The position numbers and the translations under genes are program-made. The notes under the pieces were generated by a model. It did no database searches. It was not told where the DNA came from and worked only from the letters and a program-made list of their open reading frames with translations. Shown here in pieces: positions 44,193 to 53,267 of a stretch of 64,000 nt of DNA. How positions within the stretch are numbered: position 1 is the stretch's first letter; each line of letters begins with the position of its first letter. Source of the stretch: Rhodococcus sp. 1163 (lineage in GTDB: Bacteria; Actinomycetota; Actinomycetes; Mycobacteriales; Mycobacteriaceae); the NCBI RefSeq assembly GCF_002091985.1, contig NZ_MKKX01000028.1:62001-126000 (forward strand). Direction: 5' to 3'.

Positions 44193-44957
44193 TCATGCTC
44201 GCAGCGTGGCGCCGCCGTCGACGTAGAGCGACTGCATGGTGATGTGGCGGGCTCGATCCGACAGCAGGAACTCGACAGCGTCGGCGATGTCCTCTGGAGA
44301 GGCTATGCGGCCCAGCGGGATTCCGTTCTTGTAGGTCGCGAGATCACCGTCGATGACGGGCCGTGCATAGGACATGTCGGTCGGGTCCGCCCACATCGAG
44401 CGTTGCATGTCGGTATCGGTCGAACCGGGAGCGACGATGTTCGCGCGAATTCCGTACGGGGCCAATTCCAAGCCGAGTACGCGGGTCAGCATGGTGGACG
44501 CTGCTTTCGAGGAACCGTAGGCGCCCATCGACATGCGCGGTACACCCGCAGCGTTGGATCCGACTACGACGATGGAACCGGCCCGTCGCTCACGCATCGA
44601 TCGGCCGACGGCTCGGACGACGTTGAGCAGCCCGAACACGTTGACCTCGAACATGGCCCGCCAGTCTTCGACATCGGAGTCCAAGATGGATCCGGTGTCG
44701 AGAATGCCTGCAACATGGGCGAGTGCGGTGATCGGCCCGGCGGACTCTTCGATCGCAGTGACCGCCGCGAGGACGGCGTCGGCGTCGCGCACGTCTACTA
44801 CATGGGTGGTGGCCACCCCGGCGATCTGCGACGCCGTCTGCGTCATACCGTCTGCGTCGATATCGATCAGTGCCAGGTCGTGGCCTGCCTGCGCGAGCGA
44901 TATCGCGACAGCGCGGCCGATTCCGTTGCCCGCTCCGACCACGACCGCGACAGTCAC
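44193..44957 (-). CDS. dhbA: 2,3-dihydro-2,3-dihydroxybenzoate dehydrogenase (SDR)
   Basis: A 254-aa short-chain dehydrogenase that should oxidise 2,3-dihydro-DHB to 2,3-dihydroxybenzoate with NAD+. NAD motif VVVGAGNGIGRAVA, active-site Ser in VVVGSNAAGVPRMSMGAYGS, and Tyr/Lys in MGAYGSSKAASTML. The C-terminal TMQSLYVDGGATL is typical of EntA/DhbA-like SDRs. GTG 44957 was chosen: it has GGGGTGG upstream and overlaps the stop of dhbC. The EntA assignment rests on its position beside isochorismate synthase and on the isochorismatase/DHB ligase genes across the promoter. Confidence 0.87.
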   Translation of the reverse strand: MTVAVVVGAGNGIGRAVAISLAQAGHDLALIDIDADGMTQTASQIAGVATTHVVDVRDADAVLAAVTAIEESAGPITALAHVAGILDTGSILDSDVEDWRAMFEVNVFGLLNVVRAVGRSMRERRAGSIVVVGSNAAGVPRMSMGAYGSSKAASTMLTRVLGLELAPYGIRANIVAPGSTDTDMQRSMWADPTDMSYARPVIDGDLATYKNGIPLGRIASPEDIADAVEFLLSDRARHITMQSLYVDGGATLRA

Positions 44958-46075
44958 AGTGCCACCCCGAGAGCGCCGAGGAGAGTTCCGAACTTGGTTA
45001 CCGTCTCTCGCAATTCGGTGTCCGGGTCCGATTCGGCGACGATTCCTCCACCTGCATAGGCCGTCAAACGTTTTCGATCGCTGCTGATCTCGGCGCAACG
45101 GATGGCCACCATCCATTCGCCGTCCCCGTCCGCAGTGCACCACCCGACGGTGCCTGCGTAGAAGCCACGCTCACCCTCGAGTTCCTCGATCGTGCGGTAC
45201 GCGAGGTCGGTGGGTGTCCCACACACAGCGGGTGTGGGATGCAGTGCGCGTGCGAGATCGAGTGCAGTAGTGGATGGATCACGAAGTTCGCCGCGTATCG
45301 GAGTGCCCAGGTGCCAGAGTTGCGGGGTGTGCGCCAGGGTCGGCTCCGGCGGTATGTCCAGCTCGCTGCAGAAGGGGGCGAGCGAGTCCCTGATTGCATC
45401 GACGACGAAGGCGTGTTCGCGTCGGTCCTTGTTCGACTCGGTCAGACTGCGCCCGTTCTCGCGATCGCGCGCCGCGTCCGGGTGGCGAGGGGCAGATCCA
45501 GCCAGTGGGTGACACGTGACCACCGTCCCCCGACGGCGAACAAGGACCTCCGGGCTCGATCCGACGAGGGTTCTGCCTACGTAGGGGCCGCCGGCGGCGC
45601 TCAGGTCGACGCAATATCCGTTGCGGTCGGGTGTCCCCGCTATCAGGGCCGCCAGAACAGTGGTCGGATCGACTGTGCCGTCTGCGATCAGGGTCAGCGT
45701 ACGTGCCAGGACCACCTTCTGCAGGGGCGTCGAAGGCTCTCGGAGGACGTCGAGTGCGGTTCGGACTCGGTCGGTGTGCTCGCTGTCATCGAGAGGGGAG
45801 GCGAGGACGAACGTTGGCAGAGAGGAGTATTCGGACTTCGGACTCCACGGCTGCTGCGTCACGGTGAACACTTCCGGTGCGTACAGCGCGCAGTGTGCCT
45901 GCTTCGAAAAGGGGAGCGCGCCGACGATCGCCGGGACTTCTCCCGAGCGCAGCGCAGCTTCGGCCGCGGCAACGCTGTCGTACTGGGCGCGCAGTCCCTG
46001 AGCTGAGGCCGAGCTGTGTGGGCGTGAGAGAACGAACCGTCCGGTGGTGGTGTGGACGGCGGTGCGAGAGCCCAT
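44954..46075 (-). CDS. dhbC: Isochorismate synthase
   Basis: A 373-aa chorismate-binding enzyme that converts chorismate to isochorismate, the first step to 2,3-dihydroxybenzoate. Conserved pieces: LQKVVLARTLTLIADG, GRTLVGSSPEVLVRRRG, VTCHPLAGSAPRHPD, ARALHPTPAVCGTPTDLAY, GFYAGTVGWCTADGDGEWMV and AYAGGGIVAESDPDTELRET (metal-binding Glu). Start ATG 46075 was chosen, with GAGG eight bases upstream; the longer frame would include the iron box. Co-translated with dhbA. Confidence 0.92.
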   Translation of the reverse strand: MGSRTAVHTTTGRFVLSRPHSSASAQGLRAQYDSVAAAEAALRSGEVPAIVGALPFSKQAHCALYAPEVFTVTQQPWSPKSEYSSLPTFVLASPLDDSEHTDRVRTALDVLREPSTPLQKVVLARTLTLIADGTVDPTTVLAALIAGTPDRNGYCVDLSAAGGPYVGRTLVGSSPEVLVRRRGTVVTCHPLAGSAPRHPDAARDRENGRSLTESNKDRREHAFVVDAIRDSLAPFCSELDIPPEPTLAHTPQLWHLGTPIRGELRDPSTTALDLARALHPTPAVCGTPTDLAYRTIEELEGERGFYAGTVGWCTADGDGEWMVAIRCAEISSDRKRLTAYAGGGIVAESDPDTELRETVTKFGTLLGALGVAL

Positions 46076-46134
46076 TCGCGTACCTCTTTTTCTTGTCGCT
46101 TGGATCCGTCGACTCGCGGACCGGTTGGGTATGC

Positions 46135-46177
46135 GTAGCCTAAACTTATCTGCCGACAATAGGTTAGGCTACGTTCA
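46135..46177. promoter_or_regulatory. Two back-to-back IdeR/DtxR-type iron boxes
   Basis: AGGTTAGGCTA at 46161-46171 matches the core of the IdeR consensus TTAGGTTAGGCTAACCTAA. The opposite strand carries AAGTTTAGGCTAC (plus strand GTAGCCTAAACTT, 46135-46147). Together they form a large inverted repeat, GTAGCCTAA ... TTAGGCTAC. It lies midway between dhbC and the N-monooxygenase gene, so iron-loaded IdeR could shut off both transcripts. Confidence 0.8.
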
Positions 46178-46208
46178 CTCCGACCCGATAAAGGATGACT
46201 GGAACCAC

Positions 46209-47504
46209 ATGGCGAACACCCTTCCCGACGTAGTAGACATCCTCGGAGTCGGCTATGGACCGTCCAACTTGGGACTTGCGATAGCGCTGGAGGAACGTAA
46301 CGCGCGGGTGCCCGCAGGTGACCGCCTCACCTCGATGTTCGTGGAGAGACAACCCGGTTTCACCTGGCATCCCGGCATGCTGCTGCCCGGCGCGACCATG
46401 CAGATCTCGTTTCTGAAGGATCTGGCGACGCAGCGCAACACCGGTAGTGAGTACACGTTTCTCGAATACCTCTCGCAGCGTGGTCGTTTGACCCATTTCA
46501 TCAACCTGCAGACGTTCTTTCCCTCCCGACTGGAGTTCCACGACTACCTGACCTGGGCGGCGGACAAAGTAGCCGCCGACGTGCTGTACGGCTCGTCGGC
46601 CACCGGAGTTGCATGGACGGGTGAGCATTTCGAGGTCACCGTCGACACATCCGAAGGGGAGAGCCGCACGCTGCGTTCGCGCGACGTCGTCCTTGCAGGC
46701 GGGCTCACCCCGAAACTCCCCGCGGGCGTCGTGACGGGGGAACGCGTTTTCCACAATCACCGGGTACTCGATCATCTCGAGGGATTGCCAGCGATACGTC
46801 ATCAGCGATTCGTCGTGGTCGGTGCAGGCCAGAGCGCCGCCGAGGTGCTCGCGCACCTCCACGAGCGGTACCCCGGCGCGGAGGTCCACGCGGTGTTCGG
46901 CAAGTACGGGTACAGCCCCGCCGACGACAGTCCCTACGCCAACCGCGTTTTCGATCCGGAAGCCGTCGACGACTTCTATACTTCCTCCCCGCAGCTTCGC
47001 GAACAATTGATCGCCTACCACCGCAGCACCAACTACTCCGCCGTCGATCTGCCGTTGATCGAGGAACTTTACGAGCGTGAGTACGGGGAACGAGTATCCG
47101 GCGATCGCAGGCTGTTCGTGCACGGTGCATCCGAAGTGTCGACGCCACGCGAGACCGGGGCCGGGGTAGAGGTATCGGTGCATCATCGACCGACGGGCCG
47201 CAAGAACACATTGCTTTGTGACGCAGTGATTTTCGCGACCGGCTTTCAACCGCTGGATCTGCGTGCCATCCTGGGGTCGCTTGCGCAAGACTGCAGATTC
47301 GCCGCGGACGGAACTCCCGAGGTCCATCGCGACTATCGACTGCGCACCGCGGAGAACGTCACCGGCGGGATCTACCTCCAGGGCGGAACAGAGCACTCGC
47401 ACGGGCTGACCTCTTCGTTGCTGTCGAACATCGCGGTGCGATCCGGAGAACTCGTGGACTCACTCGCTTCCAGAGCCATGCTCGACGCCGTGCTGACGCG
47501 ATGA
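46209..47504 (+). CDS. L-ornithine/L-lysine N-monooxygenase (siderophore hydroxylase)
   Basis: A 431-aa flavin N-hydroxylating monooxygenase (PvdA/IucD/SidA family) that makes N5-hydroxyornithine (or N6-hydroxylysine) for hydroxamate iron ligands. FAD motif ILGVGYGPSNLGLAIALEE, substrate region GMLLPGATMQISFLKDLATQ, NADPH motif VVVGAGQSAAEVLAHL, the hallmark DDSPYANRVFDPEAVDDFY, and C-terminal VIFATGFQPLD. Start ATG 46209; upstream in-frame ATGs lie in the promoter. Ornithine is favoured because the locus looks heterobactin-like, but the sequence alone does not prove it. First gene of the main operon. Confidence 0.9.
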   Translation: MANTLPDVVDILGVGYGPSNLGLAIALEERNARVPAGDRLTSMFVERQPGFTWHPGMLLPGATMQISFLKDLATQRNTGSEYTFLEYLSQRGRLTHFINLQTFFPSRLEFHDYLTWAADKVAADVLYGSSATGVAWTGEHFEVTVDTSEGESRTLRSRDVVLAGGLTPKLPAGVVTGERVFHNHRVLDHLEGLPAIRHQRFVVVGAGQSAAEVLAHLHERYPGAEVHAVFGKYGYSPADDSPYANRVFDPEAVDDFYTSSPQLREQLIAYHRSTNYSAVDLPLIEELYEREYGERVSGDRRLFVHGASEVSTPRETGAGVEVSVHHRPTGRKNTLLCDAVIFATGFQPLDLRAILGSLAQDCRFAADGTPEVHRDYRLRTAENVTGGIYLQGGTEHSHGLTSSLLSNIAVRSGELVDSLASRAMLDAVLTR

Positions 47505-49213
47505 AACTGCCGATCCTCTTCGACGCGCCTGCCACACCGCTTCCGACCACCGACATCTCGATCACGTCATCGACGACGCCACGTCAGCTGACGCTACGAA
47601 TCATGTTCGCGGCGAAGAAGTACACGATCCCGGCAGGGGTGCTGATGATCGTCCATCAGCTCTGCGCTGCACTGGTACCCGTCATCATGGGACTGGCGAT
47701 CGACCGCGCGATCAGCGCGCGTGACCCTCGGCAGATGGTCCTGTGGATCGCGGTACTGGCGCTCGACTATGCCTTCGTGTCGTTCACCTTCCGATTCGGT
47801 GGACGCATCGGATTCCTCGGCATGAATTCCATTGCGCATCAGGTGCGTACGAAGATCACCGACCGTATCCTCGACGCACGCGGCATGGCCGGACCTGCAC
47901 GTCAACCCGGAATGTTGCTGAGTATCGCCACCTCCGACGCGCGTGCCCTGGCAACGTCGGTCGCAATCGTCATCTACCCCCTCGGCGAGTTCGCAGCCGT
48001 CCTTTTCGCGGCAGCGATTCTGCTGTATATTTCCTGGCCGCTGGGGTTGGCCATCCTCGTCGCGACGCCGCTGATGCTGTGGCTGATGGACAGGGCCGGG
48101 TCACCACTGCGCCGCAGAAGTGTTCAGCAGCAACAGGTCGCCGGTGAGGCTGCCGGGACTGCCTCCGACCTGGTCGGAGGATTCCGGATCATCAAGGGGA
48201 TCGGTGCAGAGCACGCCGCAGGTCGGCGTTACCAGGCGGCCAGCGAGCGTGCCCTGCAGGGAACGTTGAAGGCGAACGTCGCTCGGGCCGGCTACCTCGG
48301 TTCGATGGAGACAGTGTCCGGGTTGTTCATCGCAGGCGTTGCAGTCGCGGCAGGTCTGATGGCGGTCGGTGGTGCGATGACAGTCGGTCAGCTCATCACC
48401 GTGGTCGCAGTGACGCAGTTCGTCCTGGGCCCGCTGCAGGCCTTCGCATCCAATTTCGGCACCATCTGGGCTGGGGCTCTTGCCTCGGCGGAACGAGTAG
48501 CGAGCGTTCTCGATGCCGAGTACGCGAGCGAGCATCCGGCCAACCGCGGGGTTGCAGCCGGTTTCGAGGTGAACTTCGTCGGTACCGAATGCGGCGGTGC
48601 ACGCGCGGTGAATTGGCGAGTGCCGGAGGGAGAGTTCGTTGCCGTGCAGGCCGACCCGGTCACCACGGCCGCGCTTGCTGCGGTACTCGGCGGACTCGCC
48701 CGACCCGAAGCAGGTTCGGTCGCCGTCGGCGGAATCGACGTCGACGAGCTGCAGCGATCAGAGCGCAGGAAGACCCTGCTGGTTGCTCCGCACCACAGCG
48801 ACCTGTTCGAGGGGACGGTCCTCGACAACATCGAGGCCGCAGGTCTGGTCACCGACGAAGCAGTGACACGGGCAGTGTTCGCTGCCGCCTGCGACGACGT
48901 CGCCTTGGCCCTACCCGACGGACTCGACACCGACGTCGGCGAGGCAGGTCGGCTGTTGTCCGGTGGCCAGCGTCAACGTGTCTGCCTTGCACGGGCGTTG
49001 GCTGCAGATCCGGCAGTGCTGGTTCTTCTCGATCCGACGATCGCGGTCGATTCGGTCACCGAAGCCGTGGTGGCAGAACGCATCGTTCGGGAGCGAAGCG
49101 GTCGCACCACCATCGTGTTCACCTCGGCGCCTGCTCTGTTGGCTGCGGCCTCGCGGGTGTTGACGGTCGAGACCGTGTCCACCGGCCCCTCGAAAGTGTT
49201 GGAGTACAAGTGA
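47501..49213 (+). CDS. Siderophore ABC half-transporter with degenerate ATP site
   Basis: A 570-aa half-transporter (membrane domain about 40-330, nucleotide-binding domain about 350-560), starting in an ATGA overlap. The NBD keeps an intact signature LLSGGQRQRVCLARAL, but Walker A is gone (FVAVQADPVTTAALAAVL, no Gly-Lys-Ser/Thr). The Walker B catalytic Glu is replaced (LVLLDPTIAVD), and the H-loop His is missing (IVFTSAPALLAAA). It can therefore supply only the signature side of a composite site to its partner, the next gene. Likely siderophore exporter or IrtAB-like importer; no N-terminal flavin domain as in IrtA. Confidence 0.85.
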   Translation: MKLPILFDAPATPLPTTDISITSSTTPRQLTLRIMFAAKKYTIPAGVLMIVHQLCAALVPVIMGLAIDRAISARDPRQMVLWIAVLALDYAFVSFTFRFGGRIGFLGMNSIAHQVRTKITDRILDARGMAGPARQPGMLLSIATSDARALATSVAIVIYPLGEFAAVLFAAAILLYISWPLGLAILVATPLMLWLMDRAGSPLRRRSVQQQQVAGEAAGTASDLVGGFRIIKGIGAEHAAGRRYQAASERALQGTLKANVARAGYLGSMETVSGLFIAGVAVAAGLMAVGGAMTVGQLITVVAVTQFVLGPLQAFASNFGTIWAGALASAERVASVLDAEYASEHPANRGVAAGFEVNFVGTECGGARAVNWRVPEGEFVAVQADPVTTAALAAVLGGLARPEAGSVAVGGIDVDELQRSERRKTLLVAPHHSDLFEGTVLDNIEAAGLVTDEAVTRAVFAAACDDVALALPDGLDTDVGEAGRLLSGGQRQRVCLARALAADPAVLVLLDPTIAVDSVTEAVVAERIVRERSGRTTIVFTSAPALLAAASRVLTVETVSTGPSKVLEYK

Positions 49214-50958
49214 AGCTACCGATAGCGGACGCGCGCGCCGTCCGCGCCGAGGTGCGGCGTTCGCTGGCCGGACAGGGTGGACCTCTGGTCGCCGTCGTGG
49301 CAACCATGGTCATCGGTGCCGCTCTTGGGCTCGTTGCGCCGTGGGCTCTCGGACGAATGGTCGACGTCGTCATCGACGAGGGCGCCTCCGATCGAATCTG
49401 GATGCTCGGCATCGTGATGGTGTGTGCAGCATTGGGATTTGCCGGCTTCACCGCCCTCGGGGTCGTATTGTCTTCGCGGTTGTTCGAAACGGCACTTGCT
49501 CGATTGCGTGAGCGGATGTTCGCCACCAGTCTGTCGCTACCGATCGAACGGGTCGAACGAGCCGGAAGCGGAGATCTCCTTTCCCGCGCTACCGACGACG
49601 TCGACGAGGTCTCGTCGGCAATCGAGAACGTCGTTCCCGCCCTGTCGACTTCGCTGTTCACGGTGATCCTGACCGCCGTCGGTTTGACGGCGTTGGATTG
49701 GCGATTCCTCGGTGCGCTGGTGCTGGTAGTCCCGATCTATGTCCTGGCAGTGCGGTGGTATCTGCGACATGCGCCGGGGATCTACGCCGCCGAGCGGGCC
49801 GCGATGGGCTTGCGTGCACAACAGGTACTCGGGTCCATCCGCGGGCTCAGGACGGTGCACGAATTCGATCTGGCACCGAAACTGTCGAGCCGCATCGGGT
49901 TTCACTCGTGGGAGGTCGTCCGCTGGACGATGCGAGCGCGCATCGTCCAGAACCGGTTCTACGGACGGCTCAACACGGCTCAGTTCGTCGCGATGGCAGC
50001 CCTGCTGGTCATCGGATACTTTCTCGTCGGCGCCGATGCGTTGACGGTCGGCGCGACGACGACGGCAATGCTGCTCTTCCTTCGATTGTTCGATCCGATC
50101 GATGCACTCCTGCTCGTCATCGACGAATTGCAATCGGCCCTTGCATCGCTGGCTCGCATCGTCGGGGTCATCGACCTCGGTGATGCAGTTCTCGCGTCGC
50201 GAGAAGAGTCGATCGCGTTGCCGGCCACCGGGGTACTCGAGGCCAGGCACATGAGCTTCGGTTACTCGGCGTCGTCCCCGGTGTTGGACGAAGTCGACAT
50301 CAGCATCGCGATCGGCGAGACCGTAGCGCTCGTGGGTTCGTCCGGGGCAGGTAAGAGCACTCTTGCGGCTTTGCTGGCCGGGGTGTTCTCACCCGATAGC
50401 GGGCGGGTGAGCTTCGGCTCGGTCTCCTTGCTCGATGCACCCGAAGTGCAACGAGCGCAACGGATCGTGCTCGTCTCGCAAGAGGTACACGTCTTCACCG
50501 GGACGCTGCGCGAAGATCTGGCGCTGGCGGATCCGAACGCTGACGACGCGGCGATGGAGTCGGCGCTCGGAAAGGTTCTCGCAGGTGACTGGTTCGACCT
50601 GCTACCCGACGGCCTCGATACCCGAGTGGGAGACGGCGGGCATCGGTTGACACCGATGCAGGCTCAACAGCTCGCCCTCGCACGAGTGGTGCTTCTCGAT
50701 CCTCCGGTCGTCATTCTCGACGAAGCGACCGCGGATGCAGGTAGTGCCGGCGCGTCGCTGTTGGAACGATCTGCGGAGGCCGCGATCGAGGGCCGCAGTG
50801 CGCTGATCGTCGCGCACCGCTTGAGCCAGGCCCGTCGCGCAAACCGAATCATGTTGATGGACAAAGGGAAGATCGTCGAGACGGGGACACACGAGTATCT
50901 GCTCCAGCGGGCAGGCCGGTATGCGGAACTGTGGGCGGCCTGGAGCCGTCACCGCTGA
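49210..50958 (+). CDS. Siderophore ABC half-transporter, catalytic partner
   Basis: A 582-aa half-transporter, GTGA overlap with the previous gene. Membrane domain to about 320 (LVAVVATMVIGAALGLVAPW...). NBD with intact Walker A GSSGAGKST (about residue 376), Walker B VVILDEATAD and H-loop ALIVAHRLSQARRANRI. The signature is degenerate: LTPMQAQQLALARV in place of LSGGQ. It therefore complements the upstream protein exactly: together they can form one ATP site (this Walker A/B plus the partner's LSGGQ). Obligate heterodimer inferred. Confidence 0.87.
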   Translation: MKLPIADARAVRAEVRRSLAGQGGPLVAVVATMVIGAALGLVAPWALGRMVDVVIDEGASDRIWMLGIVMVCAALGFAGFTALGVVLSSRLFETALARLRERMFATSLSLPIERVERAGSGDLLSRATDDVDEVSSAIENVVPALSTSLFTVILTAVGLTALDWRFLGALVLVVPIYVLAVRWYLRHAPGIYAAERAAMGLRAQQVLGSIRGLRTVHEFDLAPKLSSRIGFHSWEVVRWTMRARIVQNRFYGRLNTAQFVAMAALLVIGYFLVGADALTVGATTTAMLLFLRLFDPIDALLLVIDELQSALASLARIVGVIDLGDAVLASREESIALPATGVLEARHMSFGYSASSPVLDEVDISIAIGETVALVGSSGAGKSTLAALLAGVFSPDSGRVSFGSVSLLDAPEVQRAQRIVLVSQEVHVFTGTLREDLALADPNADDAAMESALGKVLAGDWFDLLPDGLDTRVGDGGHRLTPMQAQQLALARVVLLDPPVVILDEATADAGSAGASLLERSAEAAIEGRSALIVAHRLSQARRANRIMLMDKGKIVETGTHEYLLQRAGRYAELWAAWSRHR

Positions 50959-50992
50959 CCGGAGAAACGAAACCGAGCGAGAGGAACCAAAA

Positions 50993-51673
50993 ATGGCGAT
51001 ACCGCGAATTGCGAGCTACACGATGCCCACCCGCGAGGAGATTCCAGCCAACGCGGTCGACTGGGAGCTCGACCCGAGCAGGGCAGCACTCCTCGTCCAC
51101 GACATGCAGAACTACTTCATCGACGCGTACCGTGACGCCCCCGAATTGATCACCTCGGTGACCGAGAACATCGCCGCAATTCGGACGTTGGCCACGGAGC
51201 TGGATATCCCCGTGGTGTTCACGATGCAACCAGGTGACCAACACCCCTCCCGTCGGGGGATTCTGGCGGACTTCTGGGGCCCGGGTCTGGGGTCCGGTCG
51301 CGATACCGAGGTCATCGAGGCACTGCGACCGCAGCGCGGTGACATCGAGGTCACCAAGTGGCGGTACTCGGCGTTTCAGCGGACCGATCTGCGTGAACTG
51401 CTCGGTCATCATGGGCGAGATCAACTCATCATCACCGGCGTCTACGCGCACATGGGGTGCATGCTCAGCGCGGCCGAGGCCTTCATGTCCGATGTGTGCC
51501 CGTTCCTCGTCCTCGACGCGACCGCGGACTTCTCCCGCGACGAGCACCTCATGGCAGCGACCTATGCGGCCAAACGATGCGGTGCGGTCGTCACCACCGA
51601 CGCGGTCACCGAATCACTTCGCCACGCGCCCGCTGCCTCTGCGGCTGCGGCTGGGGCTGGGGCGAGAAGTTGA
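50993..51673 (+). CDS. dhbB: Isochorismatase (single domain, no aryl carrier)
   Basis: A 226-aa enzyme hydrolysing isochorismate to 2,3-dihydro-2,3-dihydroxybenzoate. The catalytic Asp is in [17 protein letters not shown] and the Lys in [17 protein letters not shown]. The PhzD/EntB-type pocket reads [19 protein letters not shown], followed by [23 protein letters not shown] 50993 has GAGAGGA seven bases upstream. Unlike EntB/DhbB there is no C-terminal aryl carrier domain: the protein ends in an Ala/Gly-rich tail ([14 protein letters not shown]). The stop overlaps the TTG start of the DHB ligase. Confidence 0.92.
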   Translation: MAIPRIASYTMPTREEIPANAVDWELDPSRAALLVHDMQNYFIDAYRDAPELITSVTENIAAIRTLATELDIPVVFTMQPGDQHPSRRGILADFWGPGLGSGRDTEVIEALRPQRGDIEVTKWRYSAFQRTDLRELLGHHGRDQLIITGVYAHMGCMLSAAEAFMSDVCPFLVLDATADFSRDEHLMAATYAAKRCGAVVTTDAVTESLRHAPAASAAAAGAGARS

Positions 51674-53265
51674 CCGTCGAGCCGCTGCTGCTCGACGGCG
51701 TCGTCGGCTATCCGGACGATCTCGCTGCCGAGTACCGCAGCAAGGGGTACTGGATCGATCGGACTCACTCGGACCTGTTGTCGCTCAGTGTCGCCGCACA
51801 TTCCACTCGCGTTGCGGTGGTCGATGATTCGCGCAGCCTGACGTACACGGAGTTGGGGCACCGCGTGGCAGTGGTCGCGGCCGAACTCGATGCACGTGGG
51901 ATTGGTCGCGGCGACCGAGTGATCGTGCACATGCCGAATGCGACAGAGTACGTCGAGGTGGTCTTCGCGCTCTTCGAACTGGGCGCACTGCCGGTGTTCG
52001 CGCTGGCCGCCCATCGTGCCGGGGACATCGCTCAGTTCTGTGCTGCGACGACCGCGGCCGGATACGTCTGCGTCGATCGTTTCGGCATGACCGACTTCGG
52101 TGCCATCGCGGCAGAGATCGGTGCGGCCTTCCCCGATCTGATCACGGTGGTGGTGCCCCACGGTGACGCCGAGTGGGCCGGCGGCTCACCGCTGCCGCGG
52201 CAGAATCGTTCCCTCGCATCCGATATCGCGTTTCTTCAGCTGTCCGGTGGCACGACCGGAACCCCCAAACTCATTCCCCGCACACACGAGGACTACCTGT
52301 ACTCCGTTCGCGAGAGTGCCCGAATCTGTCATCTTCGACCATCCTCGGTGATGCTTGCGGCGCTGCCTGTTTCACACAATTTCACGATGAGTTCGCCCGG
52401 TCTGCTGGGAATCCTGGCGGTCGGCGGATGTGTGGTCATGGCGCCCGATCCCAGCCCGGACACCTGCTTCGCTCTCGTAGAGCGTTATTCGGTGACACAT
52501 GTGGCCCTTGTGCCACCGCTGCTTGTCGCCTGGCTGAACTCGTCGTTGCTCGGTGGTAGCGATATTTCGTCCTTGATCGGCCTGTGGGTCGGCGGCGCCA
52601 CACTGTCGGACGAGGTCGCCCGCAGAGTCACCCCCGAACTCGGCTGCGCGTTGACGCAGGTTTTCGGTATGGCCGAAGGACTGGTCAACTACACCCGACT
52701 GGGCGACGACGAGGAGACAGTGTGCACCACGGTCGGTCGCCCCATTTCGCCCGATGACGAAGTACGCGTCGTCGACGACGAGGGTCGCGCCGTGGCCGAC
52801 GGTGAACCGGGCAACCTGTACACGCGCGGGCCCTACACGATTCGGGGCTATTACCGGGCGCCCGAACACAACAGCACCTCGTTCACCGCGGACGGCTTCT
52901 ACCGCACCGGCGACATCGTGACCCGCGACAGTCGGGGATACCTGCGAGTGGTCGGGCGAACCAAGGATCAGATCAACCGCGGCGGCGAGAAGGTCGCTCC
53001 GGCGATGGTGGAGAACCATCTGCTGGCCCACGAAGAAATTCACGACGTCTCGGTGATGGGATTCCCCGATGATGTTCTGGGAGAGAAGATCTGTGCCTAC
53101 GTCATCCGCCGCAACCCCGAATCGGACTCACCGACCGCAAGTCTGCTCCGGAAGTTCCTCCGCACCGAGCGCAAAGTCGCGGCGTACACCGTGCCGGACC
53201 GCTTCGAGTTCGTGACCGAACTTCCGAAGACCTCTGTCGGCAAAATCGACAAGAAAAGACAGTGA
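51670..53265 (+). CDS. dhbE: 2,3-dihydroxybenzoate-AMP ligase
   Basis: A 531-aa adenylating enzyme that activates 2,3-dihydroxybenzoate and loads it on an aryl carrier. Starts at TTG 51670, overlapping the isochorismatase stop (TTGA) in a coupled fashion. N-terminus YRSKGYWIDRTHSDLLSLSV; A3 LQLSGGTTGTPKLIPRTHED; aryl-acid region ALPVSHNFTMSSPGLLGILA; FGMAEGLVNYTRLGDDEE; A7-A8 FYRTGDIVTRDSRGYLRVVG, KDQINRGGEKVAPAMVE; A10 KTSVGKIDKK with the catalytic Lys. Two bases before the NRPS start. Confidence 0.94.
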   Translation: MTVEPLLLDGVVGYPDDLAAEYRSKGYWIDRTHSDLLSLSVAAHSTRVAVVDDSRSLTYTELGHRVAVVAAELDARGIGRGDRVIVHMPNATEYVEVVFALFELGALPVFALAAHRAGDIAQFCAATTAAGYVCVDRFGMTDFGAIAAEIGAAFPDLITVVVPHGDAEWAGGSPLPRQNRSLASDIAFLQLSGGTTGTPKLIPRTHEDYLYSVRESARICHLRPSSVMLAALPVSHNFTMSSPGLLGILAVGGCVVMAPDPSPDTCFALVERYSVTHVALVPPLLVAWLNSSLLGGSDISSLIGLWVGGATLSDEVARRVTPELGCALTQVFGMAEGLVNYTRLGDDEETVCTTVGRPISPDDEVRVVDDEGRAVADGEPGNLYTRGPYTIRGYYRAPEHNSTSFTADGFYRTGDIVTRDSRGYLRVVGRTKDQINRGGEKVAPAMVENHLLAHEEIHDVSVMGFPDDVLGEKICAYVIRRNPESDSPTASLLRKFLRTERKVAAYTVPDRFEFVTELPKTSVGKIDKKRQ

Positions 53266-53267
53266 AG

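Noticed and set aside
48589-49209. N-terminal extension of the second half-ABC transporter
   Set aside because: It overlaps the first transporter out of frame and is Arg-rich; GTG 49210 overlaps the previous stop in the same style as the other genes of the operon.
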